A stretch of 64,000 nucleotides of DNA from assembly GCA_031400505.1 (NCBI GenBank), contig JANNPZ010000091.1:62001-126000 (forward strand). Reading direction: 5' to 3'. Made by a program: the position numbers and the translations under genes. This DNA is from JAIYDJ01 sp031400505 (lineage in GTDB: Bacteria; Pseudomonadota; Alphaproteobacteria; Rhodobacterales; Rhodobacteraceae). Each line of letters starts with the position of its first letter. Within the stretch, counting starts at the first letter, position 1. Below are positions 8,427 to 17,370 of the stretch, in pieces. Under the pieces are notes generated by a model that was not told the origin of the DNA, did not search any database, and saw nothing but the letters and a program-made list of their open reading frames with translations.

Positions 8427-10055
8427 TCAGTCCTCGTTATTGGGCGAGCCGGCAATCGGCGCGTTCAGGTAGGGGAACGCGTTCAGCAACTCTGCCGCAC
8501 CCAGAGGTGCGCCATCGGTGAAGGCAGCGGTCCCGACAGGCGCTGCGGCGCGGCTGGCAGCAGCATCCGCCCCACACAAACCAAGGTTGACAAGGTCAGT
8601 GGGGGTGTTTTCGACCGCACCCGCAACGCCCAATTCGGTTGCCAGCGGCAGATCGTGGCACAAGGCCCCCATCACCACACGCAACGCTAGGTCAACCACG
8701 TCATCGCCTGGACGACGCCCGTTCGGAAAGCCGCCCAGATCTTCGGCAACCAGACCCAGGGTGTGTTGCTGGGCGCGCGGTGTGACCGGCAGGCCGGTGT
8801 TCAACCGCATCATTTCCGACGGCGTAACCGTCGACATCTGGTTCACGCCCGGGAATCCGGTCAGGAAGGCAGTGACAAGGTCGTTCCGCGGGAAGTTGCT
8901 CGGAGCGATGTTGGTAGGCGAACCGACCGCACTGCGGAACAAGATGTCCAGCAACGCGGGCAAAGTCGGGTTGGTGACATAGGTGGCCACCGCGCCATCC
9001 GATGTGGGTTCCACCGCGTTGAACAGGTTCTTGTCTTTCAGACCGATGACCAACTCGTTGACCAGCGGGTTCGACAGACGTGCAACCTGCACGAAAGCGC
9101 CACCTTTGCGGGATTCACCGTTATAGGCAGGTGACGGGTCCAGCAGACGCGCCTGCGGCAGGCTGGCAGTTGTCCAGGCCCCGATCACGCCGTTGCCATT
9201 TCCCGTCACGCAGTCGATCGGCACTTCCACAGCCAGCGAGGTGACGTTGAACTCGCCCACCACATCGTCATTGCCACGGTTCTGCACGATGCCACCCGGG
9301 AAGGGGGTGGTATTGTACTGCGGCCAGTCGGCACTTGCGGCCCCTTGCAACGGCACCAGGTTAACAAGGTCGAATATTTCACCCAAGTTTACCGCGAATG
9401 CCTCGGCGCGCTGGCCAACAAACACTTTGCCCTCGCCACATGCCCCGAAGTTGACCGGGTTGATGTAAGTGTTTGCATAGGCGGCATAGTCCGGGATCGT
9501 CTTGTTGCCGATATTGTCGATCGGCTTGGTGAAACCTCCGGTAGGCGACAGGGTCCGGCGCGTCCCTGTGCGGCGGTCACCGGATACCATCGTAAACGCA
9601 TAGCTTTCGGTTTCGTTGATGTTGTCGCTGTCAGTTTGAGCACCCGGAATGCTTCCGGCCTGACGCAGCGGGATTGCAACCATCTGGCCGCCGATGTTCA
9701 ACTCGATCCCGTTGGCGCCCTTCAGCGCGGTCGAGAAGTCGAACTGGAACGTCACATCTTCGACAGCATCGCCGTTGTTGTCGATGTGAATCTCATAAAG
9801 CGCGTCGTTGTCGAGTGCGAAGTAGTTCGGGCCGCCATAGGGGGCCTGAAGCGGGATGTAGTTCGCGATCAGCGTGACAAAGTCTTCACGACCCGGCTCA
9901 TAGCTGCGGAACATGTAAAAGTCTGTGGCGTCAACGCGCGGCATGCCGGAAATCGCCGGGGCTTCGCGGTGGCTGGATGCCATTGCAACCGCACCTGTCA
10001 GCGCGACAGATCCGGCAAGCAAGGTGGTCAGCATGTAACTTGAACGTTTGGTCAT
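8427..10055 (-). CDS. Secreted DUF4331 domain protein
   Basis: 542 residues. A Sec signal peptide (MTKRSSYMLTTLLAGSVALTGAVAMA) is followed directly by SSHREAPAISGMPRVDATDFYMFRSYEPG, the hallmark start of DUF4331 proteins. These are exported proteins of unknown function, often large and acidic. The body has several Asp/Asn-rich segments such as DNNGDAVEDVTFQFDF, which could bind divalent cations. Four or more Cys are spread along it. GGAGAAACGG precedes the ATG. It heads a two-gene unit with the small lipoprotein and is divergent from gspO. The HupE/TPR operon lies just beyond gspO. Metal handling is only a guess from that neighbourhood. Confidence 0.88.
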   Translation of the reverse strand: MTKRSSYMLTTLLAGSVALTGAVAMASSHREAPAISGMPRVDATDFYMFRSYEPGREDFVTLIANYIPLQAPYGGPNYFALDNDALYEIHIDNNGDAVEDVTFQFDFSTALKGANGIELNIGGQMVAIPLRQAGSIPGAQTDSDNINETESYAFTMVSGDRRTGTRRTLSPTGGFTKPIDNIGNKTIPDYAAYANTYINPVNFGACGEGKVFVGQRAEAFAVNLGEIFDLVNLVPLQGAASADWPQYNTTPFPGGIVQNRGNDDVVGEFNVTSLAVEVPIDCVTGNGNGVIGAWTTASLPQARLLDPSPAYNGESRKGGAFVQVARLSNPLVNELVIGLKDKNLFNAVEPTSDGAVATYVTNPTLPALLDILFRSAVGSPTNIAPSNFPRNDLVTAFLTGFPGVNQMSTVTPSEMMRLNTGLPVTPRAQQHTLGLVAEDLGGFPNGRRPGDDVVDLALRVVMGALCHDLPLATELGVAGAVENTPTDLVNLGLCGADAAASRAAAPVGTAAFTDGAPLGAAELLNAFPYLNAPIAGSPNNED

Positions 10056-10130
10056 CCGTTTCTCCTGGTGGCTGCCCAGCGGGCGTTTTTAAGCATAGGG
10101 CAGGGGTGGCCATCCCTGATGTGTCGGACG

Positions 10131-10150
10131 CAAACGGGTCGTCTCGTTTG
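10131..10150. promoter_or_regulatory. Possible operator in the DUF4331-gspO intergenic region
   Basis: CAAACG (10131-10136) and CGTTTG (10145-10150) form a perfect inverted repeat with an 8-base spacer, 75 bp upstream of the DUF4331 start on the minus strand. The 236-bp gap between the divergent genes shows no other clear feature. This is a short repeat and could be chance. Confidence 0.3.
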
Positions 10151-10291
10151 GTACAACACGACAGCAGACATCAAGAACGGGCCATTCCTTAACCTTTGCG
10201 TCTGATGTACGAGAAGGCGCTGGAGAAAGTTTCAGGCAATGTCGGAATTTGAAATGAGCGGGCCGCGTTCGCAAGACCGGATCAAGGTGCT

Positions 10292-10777
10292 GTGACAAAC
10301 GCGTTGACTGATCCTGTCTGGCTTTCGGTTACGACCGCGCTCATCTGTGTGCTGATCCGGGTTTCGGTGGTCGATTGGCGCAGCTTTCGCATTCCGGATG
10401 TGCTGAGCCTGCCGTTGATAGGTGCGGGGTTGTTGATCGCCTGGGTGCTGCCGGATGTCGCGCAAACCGATGTTGCGTTTCGCGATCATCTGATCGGCGC
10501 GATTGGCGCGTTCGTTCTGTTTGCCGGGTTGGGCGAGGCAATCTACCGCCGCACCGGCCAGGATGCGCTGGGGCTGGGCGATGCCAAGCTGTTTTCGGCA
10601 TCGGGGGCGTGGCTGGGCTGGCAGGCGTTGCCTGCCGTTCTTCTGGTCGCATCGGTTGCAGGGCTGGCATACGCGCTGTTCGTGCGAAACCGCCATGGTA
10701 CGTCACGGATTGCATTCGGCCCATGGATTGCGCTTGGCTTTCTGGGGGTGTGGCTGTCGGCTGCCATGGGGTACTGA
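10292..10777 (+). CDS. gspO: Prepilin peptidase GspO (short A24 type)
   Basis: 161 residues, polytopic. The two catalytic aspartates of A24 aspartic peptidases are visible in DWRSFRIPD (about residue 30) and in the GLGDAKL (GxGD) motif about residue 95. It cleaves pseudopilin leaders at the inner membrane. It is much shorter than the usual ~280-residue GspO/PilD because the N-terminal cysteine/methyltransferase half is absent, as in CpaA-type enzymes. The start is GTG with AAGGTG upstream. It sits between the DUF4331 gene and the HupE operon, away from the main gsp block, and is the only such peptidase in the window, so service to the gsp system is likely. Confidence 0.87.
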   Translation: MTNALTDPVWLSVTTALICVLIRVSVVDWRSFRIPDVLSLPLIGAGLLIAWVLPDVAQTDVAFRDHLIGAIGAFVLFAGLGEAIYRRTGQDALGLGDAKLFSASGAWLGWQALPAVLLVASVAGLAYALFVRNRHGTSRIAFGPWIALGFLGVWLSAAMGY

Positions 10778-10910
10778 AGGGTTGACGGGACGCCGTCGCG
10801 CAAAAATTGCTCTTTCAGGCGGCAAGGCGATGAAACTTCCCTGAACAAGCTGGCGTAACATGGATAGGGCGAAGACTAGGTTCGCGTGATTGCTGGATTG
10901 GGGACGGGAT

Positions 10911-11498
10911 ATGGATATTCGTTTGCGATTGGGTCTGGCGGTTTGCCTTTTTGCGCTGCCCCCGCAGCTGGCACTGGCCCATACCGGAGAAGACATAGGC
11001 GGATTTGCGTCTGGTTTTCTGCATCCGATTTCCGGGCTGGATCATGTGGTGGCGATGGTAGCCGTCGGGTTGTGGGGCGGCATCTTGGGTGCGCCCGCAC
11101 TTTGGCGGTTGCCGATCCTGTTTCCCTTGATGATGGCGGTGGCAGGGGCTGCGGGCGTGGCCAACATTCCGTTGCCGGGGGTCGAGGTGGGAATAGCCCT
11201 GTCGGGTGTCGTTCTGGGCTTGATGGTGTTTCTTGCGGTACGCGCGCCGGAATGGGTGGCGCTGGCGCTGGTCGGGGTGTTCGCGGTGTTTCACGGGCAT
11301 GCGCATGGCGTGGAACTTCCGACATCGGCCAATCCGCTGACGTATGCCGTGGGTTTTGTGGTGGCGACAGGCCTGCTGCATCTGTCAGGCATCGGCATCG
11401 GGATGCTGGGCCGCTGGCCAGTGGGTCAGGTCGCGGTACGCGGGGCCGGGGCTGCAATTGCGCTGGCCGGGGCCGCGTTTCTGACGGGTGTTGCGTGA
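10911..11498 (+). CDS. HupE/UreJ family membrane protein (first of three)
   Basis: 195 residues. A signal peptide (MDIRLRLGLAVCLFALPPQLALA) precedes HTGEDIGGF and the family motif HPISGLDHVVAMVAVGLWGG, where His and Asp-His are the conserved metal-binding residues of HupE/UreJ. Five to six further hydrophobic helices and an internal HGHAHG follow. Known members take up nickel for hydrogenase or urease, but neither enzyme is encoded here. GGGGACGGGAT precedes the ATG. The stop overlaps the next gene (GTGA). The family call is firm; the substrate is unknown. Confidence 0.87.
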   Translation: MDIRLRLGLAVCLFALPPQLALAHTGEDIGGFASGFLHPISGLDHVVAMVAVGLWGGILGAPALWRLPILFPLMMAVAGAAGVANIPLPGVEVGIALSGVVLGLMVFLAVRAPEWVALALVGVFAVFHGHAHGVELPTSANPLTYAVGFVVATGLLHLSGIGIGMLGRWPVGQVAVRGAGAAIALAGAAFLTGVA

Positions 11499-12091
11499 AG
11501 GCTGCGCGTGCGGGTCTGTTGTTGATGATGATACCGGGCAAAGTAGCAGCGCATGGCGGCTTGCCCGGTGGCGGCGGGTTTTACAGCGGGGTCGCGCATC
11601 CGGTTCTGGCAGTCGAGCAGTTCTTGGCGCTGCTGGCCTTCGGATTGCTGCTGGGGCGGCAAACAGGGGCCTATGCGCGCAGCCCGCTGGGGGTGCTGGT
11701 CCTTGGCGTTGCGGGGGGGCTGGCGTTTGGCACGATGGGCGTGGCTGACGAACCGATGCTGCTTGCGATGGCGCTGGTGTGCGGCGCGGGCGTGGCAGTG
11801 TCGCTGCCACCCCCGATCTGGGGGACGGCGGTGCTTGCGGGCCTGATCGGGTGGCTGGTCGGGCGCGGTACGGATGTGCCAAGCACAATTCCGGCAAGTC
11901 TGGTCGATGCCAGCATGCCCTACGCCGGGGTCTTTGTCGGTGTTGTCCTGATCACGCTGAACGCCGCCGCTTTGGCGATGGTGGCGCAAGGGCCGGTCCC
12001 AAGGACGGCGGTGCGTGTGCTGGGGTCCTGGATTGCAGCAATTGCCCTTATGGTTGTGGCGTTGCGGATCAGCGGCACAGGTGTGTCTTGA
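11495..12091 (+). CDS. Degenerate HupE/UreJ-like membrane protein (second of three)
   Basis: 198 residues from a GTG that overlaps the previous stop. After a basic hydrophobic leader comes AAHGGLPGGGGFYSGVAHP, then VLAVEQFLALLAFGLLLG. This aligns with the HupE motif HP..G.DH..AM..VG, but Asp-His is replaced by Glu-Gln. Five to six more hydrophobic segments are present. It therefore has the fold of its upstream neighbour without part of the metal motif, which suggests a partner subunit or a changed substrate. It overlaps the TPR gene by one base (TGATG). Homology to HupE is an inference from the spacing of the motif and from gene pairing. Confidence 0.65.
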   Translation: MKAARAGLLLMMIPGKVAAHGGLPGGGGFYSGVAHPVLAVEQFLALLAFGLLLGRQTGAYARSPLGVLVLGVAGGLAFGTMGVADEPMLLAMALVCGAGVAVSLPPPIWGTAVLAGLIGWLVGRGTDVPSTIPASLVDASMPYAGVFVGVVLITLNAAALAMVAQGPVPRTAVRVLGSWIAAIALMVVALRISGTGVS

Positions 12092-13296
12092 TGAGCCGGA
12101 TTTTTCATGAAACCGCAAGGCCTTACCTGGCGAGCGTGGGCCTTGGTCTGGTTGTGGTGGCAGCCGCAAGCATCTTTGCCGCGACAGACCCAAATCAGAG
12201 GCTGACCGATGAAACCGTCGTTGCCAGCTTGCAGACCAACGGAAAGGCGCACTCTGACGAGGTGAAGATCGCCCTGCGCGCCACGCGTGACAAACCGGAT
12301 GATCTGCCCGCCGCAAAGGCCGCAGCACGGGTGCTGATCCATGACGGGCGCAACGCCGGGGATACCCGGCTGGTTGGCGCGGCCTTGGGGGTTTTGCGCC
12401 CGTTCATGGCAAACCCGGATGCGCAGGTGCTGTATCTGGCGGCAACGGCCCGACAGTATCAGCATGATTTTCCGGGTGCGCTGATCTTGCTGGACGAGGC
12501 GATCTTGCGCGATCCGTCCGATGTCAATGCCGTTCTGACCCGTGCAACCGTGCAGATCGTTCAAGGCAGGTTCGGTCTGGCGGCACAGGATTGCGATCGT
12601 CTGAGTGCCTTGTCGCGGCCAGACCTTGGGTTCTTGTGCCAGGTAACTGCGCGCCTTCTGACCGCCGATGCCCCGCAGTTCTACGACCGTCTGGGTGTCC
12701 TGCTGGCGAAACCGGGCTTGCTTGACCCTGGTTTGCATGGCTGGGCGCGCGGACTGCAAGGCGAAATCGCCGCATTGCAAGGCAACACTGCCATCGCGCA
12801 AAGGCACCTTGCGGCAGTGGTTGCGGACGACCCGTTGGCCCTGCGAGAGCGGCTTTTGCTGGCGGACCTGTTGCTGGCGGACGGGAAGGCAGACGATGTG
12901 CTGGCGCTGTTGCAACCGGCAATTCCAGCGGACGGGGTTTTGATCCGCCGGGTGCTCGCGCAGCGGGCCTTGGGTGTCACTTCGGCCAAGCAGACGGACA
13001 CAACCGAACTGGCAAAGCGGTTCAAGCTGAACCTCGATCTGGGCCTGACAGCCCACGCGCGCGAAGAAACGCTGTATTTTCTGCACATCGCAAAAGATCC
13101 AGTGCTGGCCTTGCAGCGGGCCAAGGTAAACTGGGACCTGCAACACGAAATCGAGGATGCGCAACTGCTGATCGATGCGGCTATGTTTGCCAATCAACCC
13201 GAAGCCGCCGCGCGGGTGCTGCGCTGGATGGCAGAACAATCCGTCGTCGTTCCCGCATTACGGATTCCGGATGCCATCCGAGAGGCCGCGAAATGA
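12091..13296 (+). CDS. Membrane-anchored TPR protein of the HupE operon
   Basis: 401 residues. One N-terminal membrane helix (about 12-31, ASVGLGLVVVAAASIFAA) is followed by a long alpha-helical, Ala/Leu-rich region with tetratricopeptide-like repeats, clearest at PDAQVLYLAATARQYQHDFP and PSDVNAVLTRATVQIVQGRFG (about 110-160). The C-terminal part, with FKLNLDLGLTAHAREETLYFL, is less repeat-like. It is predicted to face the periplasm and to serve as a scaffold. It shares one base with the upstream gene and overlaps the downstream HupE/UreJ_2 gene by 4 bases, so all are tightly coupled. The enzymatic role is unknown. Confidence 0.75.
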   Translation: MSRIFHETARPYLASVGLGLVVVAAASIFAATDPNQRLTDETVVASLQTNGKAHSDEVKIALRATRDKPDDLPAAKAAARVLIHDGRNAGDTRLVGAALGVLRPFMANPDAQVLYLAATARQYQHDFPGALILLDEAILRDPSDVNAVLTRATVQIVQGRFGLAAQDCDRLSALSRPDLGFLCQVTARLLTADAPQFYDRLGVLLAKPGLLDPGLHGWARGLQGEIAALQGNTAIAQRHLAAVVADDPLALRERLLLADLLLADGKADDVLALLQPAIPADGVLIRRVLAQRALGVTSAKQTDTTELAKRFKLNLDLGLTAHAREETLYFLHIAKDPVLALQRAKVNWDLQHEIEDAQLLIDAAMFANQPEAAARVLRWMAEQSVVVPALRIPDAIREAAK

Positions 13297-14381
13297 GGGT
13301 TTTGGTGCTGATGCTTCTGTTGGGCCTTGGCCTGGCAGAAGCGGCTTTTGCGCATGAAACCACGCGGTCCTATGTGGCCATCTCCCGTGACGGTTCGGAT
13401 ATGACAGTCGATGTCCAAATCGCCTTTCGCGATATCGAAGTTGCGGTTTGGCTGGACGAAAATCTTGATAGTCAGATCACCTGGGGCGAAACATCGCGCA
13501 GGATAGAGGCGGTTTCGGACTATATGACCGCCGCCTTGACGTTCGAGGCGAACGGGCCGTGCAAACTGATCCGGGTTGAACATGGCACATCGCAGAATGC
13601 CGGGATCGACTATCTCGACCTCAGCTTTGATGGCATTTGTCCTGATCCGGACCCGAACTCTGTCCCCGGTGCCGGCCTGAGGGTCACATCGCGGCTGTTT
13701 GCCGAGTTCGACCCCGACCATCGGGTTTTCCTGACCGCAAACATCGGCGGTTCTTCGACGACGTCCCTTCTGGGCGGGGGCGATACCTCTATTCTATTGT
13801 CAGGCACAAACATCGGCCCGGCAGAGATTTTTTCCACCTATTTCAAAGAGGGTGTCCGGCATCTGCTGGAAGGTGCAGATCATCTGGTGTTCTTGCTTTT
13901 GCTGATCTTGCCTGCGGCGTTCGCGCAAACGAGCCTGCCCCAAGCCGCAGCTGGCGTTCTGATTGCGGTCACCGGCTTTACACTGGCACATGCGTTGACG
14001 CTTACCGCCGCCGCCACCGCAATCCTGCGGCCCCCGTCGTTGTTCATCGAAGTCCTGATTGCAGTGTCGATCGTCATCACTGCAATCGACAATCTGCGCC
14101 CGTTCATACCTGCCCCGCGCGCGGCGGTTGCGGCGTTCTTCGGGCTGATCCACGGCTTTGGGTTTGCGACGGCTTTGGGGGCGCTGCCGCTGTCGGGTTC
14201 ATCCTTCGCGACCGCGCTGATCGGGTTCAATCTGGGGATCGAAGCGGCACAGTTCGGCCTGGTCGTTCTGATCCTGCCCGCATTTTATGTTCTGCGAAAG
14301 CACCGGCTATTCTTGCAAGTCGGCAGTCTTGGTGGGATCGTGGTCGGGCTATTCTGGGTGTGGGACCGGCTCGCGACGTAA
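13293..14381 (+). CDS. HupE/UreJ_2 family membrane protein with extracytoplasmic domain (third)
   Basis: 362 residues. Signal peptide MRVLVLMLLLGLGLAEAAFA, then about 170 residues of extracytoplasmic beta-rich domain beginning HETTRSYVAI. The C-terminal half is a membrane domain: YFKEGVRHLLEGADHLVFLLLLIL carries the family His/Asp motif, followed by GFTLAHALTLTAAA and GLIHGFGFATALG. This arrangement is typical of the HupE_UreJ_2 family. It ends the four-gene operon; no terminator hairpin is obvious in the next 73 bp. A metal-cation transport role is suggested by the family only. Confidence 0.85.
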   Translation: MRVLVLMLLLGLGLAEAAFAHETTRSYVAISRDGSDMTVDVQIAFRDIEVAVWLDENLDSQITWGETSRRIEAVSDYMTAALTFEANGPCKLIRVEHGTSQNAGIDYLDLSFDGICPDPDPNSVPGAGLRVTSRLFAEFDPDHRVFLTANIGGSSTTSLLGGGDTSILLSGTNIGPAEIFSTYFKEGVRHLLEGADHLVFLLLLILPAAFAQTSLPQAAAGVLIAVTGFTLAHALTLTAAATAILRPPSLFIEVLIAVSIVITAIDNLRPFIPAPRAAVAAFFGLIHGFGFATALGALPLSGSSFATALIGFNLGIEAAQFGLVVLILPAFYVLRKHRLFLQVGSLGGIVVGLFWVWDRLAT

Positions 14382-14454
14382 AAGAAGGGCTATGTTCTGC
14401 CGGCCCGGTGTCCGTTTTTTTGTTCGGCCTATCTGGCCACACTGAAAGGCCGAG

Positions 14455-15717
14455 ATGCAACGACACGATCCGGCAGTCTTGTTGCGTATGCTGTTTGACC
14501 GGGCGGTCGCGGTTGCCGATCCGATGCGGTCGCTTGCCCGGCACCTACCCCCCAGGCCGGTGGGTCGGGTGCTGGTGATCGGTGCGGGCAAGGCCAGCGC
14601 GCGGATGGCCGAGGCGGTCGAGGCGGTCTGGGGGCCATGCGAGGGGCTGGTGATCACCCGTTATGGCTATGGGCGGGCGTGCCGGGGGATCGAGATCGCC
14701 CTCGCGGCGCATCCGGTTCCCGATGCGGCGGGGGCAAGGGCGACTGCTCGGATGCTAGACTTGCTGGCGGGTCTGGGGCCCGATGATCTTGTGCTTGCGC
14801 TGATGTCGGGCGGTGCCTCGGCGCTGCTGGTGGCCCCGGTGGAGGGGGTCAGTCTGGCTGACAAGCAGGCGGTGAATGCGGCCCTGCTGGCGTCGGGCGC
14901 GCCGATTGCCCAGATGAACACGGTCCGCAAGCATTTAAGCCGGGTCAAGGGGGGGCAATTGGCGGCGGCGGCCCATCCGGCACGGGTGCTGTGCCTGATG
15001 ATCTCGGATGTGCCGGGGGATGATCCGGCGTTCATCGGATCGGGGCCGACGGTGGGGGATGCCACGACCCCGGCCGATGCGCTTGCGATCCTGGCGCGGT
15101 GGGGGGTGGCGGTGCCTGCGTCGGTGACGGCTGCGCTGAACCGGCCTTCGGGTGTGATCGCGCCGGATGATGCGCGTCTGGGCCGCGTCGAAAACGTGAT
15201 CTATGCCGCTCCTGCGCAATCGCTGGCCGCTGCGGCCGATCTGGCGCAAGGCTGCGACGTGCGCAGTCTCGGCGATGCGCTGGAAGGAGAAGCCCGCGAC
15301 ATTGCGGCGGATCAGGCGCGGCTGGCGACCGGGATCGCGGCCAGCCTGCGGCACGGGGATCGTCCGGTGCTGCTGCTGTCGGGTGGCGAGTTGACGGTGA
15401 CACGGCGCGGCGACGGGATTGGCGGGCCGAATGCCGAGTTCTGTCTGGTCCTCGCGCTGGCTTTGCGGGGGCATCCGCAGGTCCACGCGCTGGCTTGCGA
15501 TACCGACGGGGTGGATGGCGCGGCAGAGGTGGCGGGGGCGATCATCGACCCCGGCACGCTGGCCCGCGCCGATGCCTTGGCGCTGGATGCCGCTGACCAT
15601 CTTGCACGCAACGACGCCCACAGCTTTTTTGCGGGTATCAAAGGTCAGGTCGTGACCGGTCCTACGTTGACAAATGTCAACGATTTCCGTGCGGTGCTGG
15701 TGTTGCCGCCAGGGTGA
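14455..15717 (+). CDS. Glycerate 2-kinase (MOFRL family)
   Basis: 420 residues. ATP-dependent kinase converting D-glycerate to 2-phosphoglycerate (GckA/TtuD type; class II glycerate kinase). Visible are RVLVIGAGKASARMAEAVE near residue 40, LVLALMSGGASALLVAP, the NTVRKHLSRVKGGQLA segment and the C-terminal MOFRL region with LLLSGGELTV and GGPNAEFCL, then ACDTDGVDG. The length matches the family. An ATG start follows 73 bp after the HupE operon. It converges on the dihydroxyacetone kinase gene with a 9-bp gap. Both kinases feed three-carbon sugar acids or triose into lower glycolysis, which fits the polyol transporter next door. Confidence 0.92.
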   Translation: MQRHDPAVLLRMLFDRAVAVADPMRSLARHLPPRPVGRVLVIGAGKASARMAEAVEAVWGPCEGLVITRYGYGRACRGIEIALAAHPVPDAAGARATARMLDLLAGLGPDDLVLALMSGGASALLVAPVEGVSLADKQAVNAALLASGAPIAQMNTVRKHLSRVKGGQLAAAAHPARVLCLMISDVPGDDPAFIGSGPTVGDATTPADALAILARWGVAVPASVTAALNRPSGVIAPDDARLGRVENVIYAAPAQSLAAAADLAQGCDVRSLGDALEGEARDIAADQARLATGIAASLRHGDRPVLLLSGGELTVTRRGDGIGGPNAEFCLVLALALRGHPQVHALACDTDGVDGAAEVAGAIIDPGTLARADALALDAADHLARNDAHSFFAGIKGQVVTGPTLTNVNDFRAVLVLPPG

Positions 15718-15726
15718 AAATCGGGT

Positions 15727-17358
15727 TCAGGCGACAGTGTCTGCCGCCAACGCCTCGAACAGGCGGGCCACAGCCTCTGCGCCGGGGTCGATATTCCCGG
15801 TCAGCTTTTCGGCGTTCACATAGGCCGACCGACCCGCCTTGGCCTGTACCATGGTCGCGGTGTGGTCAGCACCTTTGCGCGCGGCAGTAGCCGCCGCTGC
15901 AAAGCCCTGATCCAGCATGTCCAATGCCGGATGCAATGCGTCGATCATAGTACGATCGCCCAGATTAGCTCCGCCGATCTTCTGCATCCGATCCAACCCC
16001 GCGCGCAACGAGTCGCGCATCGTCATCCCGCTGGACGCCGCATCGCCTGCGGCAGCAAAGAAGATCGCAAGCAGCACACCCGAAGAGCCGCCCATCGTCT
16101 GGCTCAACTCCAGCCCGATGGCGCGGTAAAGCTGCGTATGATCGGCCAATGGCAACTGATCGACCGCCCCGATCAGCGCGCGCGACGCCCCGGCCAGCGT
16201 TGATCCGGTATCGCCATCGCCCGACTTGGCATCCAGCGCGTTCAGATGGCTTTCAAGGCCGGTCATGATTGTGCAGCAGCGGATCAGAAACTCGCGCGTC
16301 GTCGCATGGGCCGAAGGGATCGGGCGTATCGGCGACAGCCCGTCCGGAAGGGCAAGCACGGAAAGTTGCGTGACAGCCGTGCAGCCAGGCCAGGCAGCAA
16401 GCGGCGTCGGCGCACACAACGCCGCCTCGTCAGCCTCTGTCAGCGCCAGAAGCGAGATCGAAAACCCCTGCATGTCCAAGGAGGTCATCATCGCCGCAGG
16501 CCCCACGATATGGCTGATCCGCCCGGCAAGGCGCGAGCGCAAAAGCTCGCACGCCAGCACCGACATCTCCAGCGCCGAGGTGCCGCCAAGATTGTTCAGC
16601 AGCACGACATGCCGTCCGTCGCCCAGCAGATGGTCCAGCCTTTCCACCATCGCGGCCATCGCCTGTTCGGCCCCGGTATAGCCGATCTGTTCGACCCCCG
16701 GCTCGCCGTGAATGCCCAGACCCAACTCGGCCTTGCCAGGCTCGATGCGCGCCTCTTTCGCCGACCCCGGCACCGTGCAGGTATCAAGTGACATGCCGAT
16801 GGATTTGACCCCCGCGATCACCCGTTCCGCCGCCGCTGTCACCGTCGCAAGATCCGCGCCACCTTCGGCCAGATGCCCCGCGATCTTGTGGACAAACAGT
16901 GTTCCGGCCAGCCCGCGCGACTGCGGCAGATCGGGCAGGGCGATATCGTCGCCCACAATGACCATGTTCACCTTCAACCCGAAGGCCCGCGCCCGTTCGA
17001 CCGCGAGGCCAAAGTTCAAACGGTCGCCAGTATAGTTCTTGACCACCAGAAGACAGCCCGCAGGCCCCGTCACCGCCAAAATCCCCGCCAGCACCGCATC
17101 GACCGAAGGCGAGGCGAACACATCGCCGCAGACCGCCGCCGTCAACATTCCCGGCCCGACAAACCCGGCATGTGCCGGTTCATGCCCCGATCCGCCACCC
17201 GACACGATGGCCACGCGCGCCCGGTCCCAATCGGCGCGCACCACCACGCGGATATGCGGATAGCCGTCCAGCCGGGCCAGTTTTCCGCCCGAAGCCATGA
17301 TCAGCCCGTCGATCGCCTCGGTCACGATGTTTTCGCGCAGGTTCATGAATTGGGTCAT
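15727..17358 (-). CDS. dhaK: ATP-dependent dihydroxyacetone kinase (DhaK-DhaL fusion)
   Basis: 543 residues. Phosphorylates dihydroxyacetone or glyceraldehyde using ATP. The N-terminal DhaK domain (1 to ~330) has VSGGGSGHEPAHAGFVG and GLGIHGEPG, whose His is the covalent substrate-binding residue. The C-terminal DhaL domain has the acidic ATP-Mg motif DAKSGDGDTGSTL and the TMGGSSGVLLAIFF stretch. The fusion indicates the ATP-dependent, Citrobacter-type enzyme rather than the PTS-dependent form. It lies 12 bp downstream of the ABC ATPase genes and is probably the last gene of the operon that starts with the solute-binding protein at 23383. Confidence 0.94.
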   Translation of the reverse strand: MTQFMNLRENIVTEAIDGLIMASGGKLARLDGYPHIRVVVRADWDRARVAIVSGGGSGHEPAHAGFVGPGMLTAAVCGDVFASPSVDAVLAGILAVTGPAGCLLVVKNYTGDRLNFGLAVERARAFGLKVNMVIVGDDIALPDLPQSRGLAGTLFVHKIAGHLAEGGADLATVTAAAERVIAGVKSIGMSLDTCTVPGSAKEARIEPGKAELGLGIHGEPGVEQIGYTGAEQAMAAMVERLDHLLGDGRHVVLLNNLGGTSALEMSVLACELLRSRLAGRISHIVGPAAMMTSLDMQGFSISLLALTEADEAALCAPTPLAAWPGCTAVTQLSVLALPDGLSPIRPIPSAHATTREFLIRCCTIMTGLESHLNALDAKSGDGDTGSTLAGASRALIGAVDQLPLADHTQLYRAIGLELSQTMGGSSGVLLAIFFAAAGDAASSGMTMRDSLRAGLDRMQKIGGANLGDRTMIDALHPALDMLDQGFAAAATAARKGADHTATMVQAKAGRSAYVNAEKLTGNIDPGAEAVARLFEALAADTVA

Positions 17359-17370
17359 CGGGGGGTCTCC

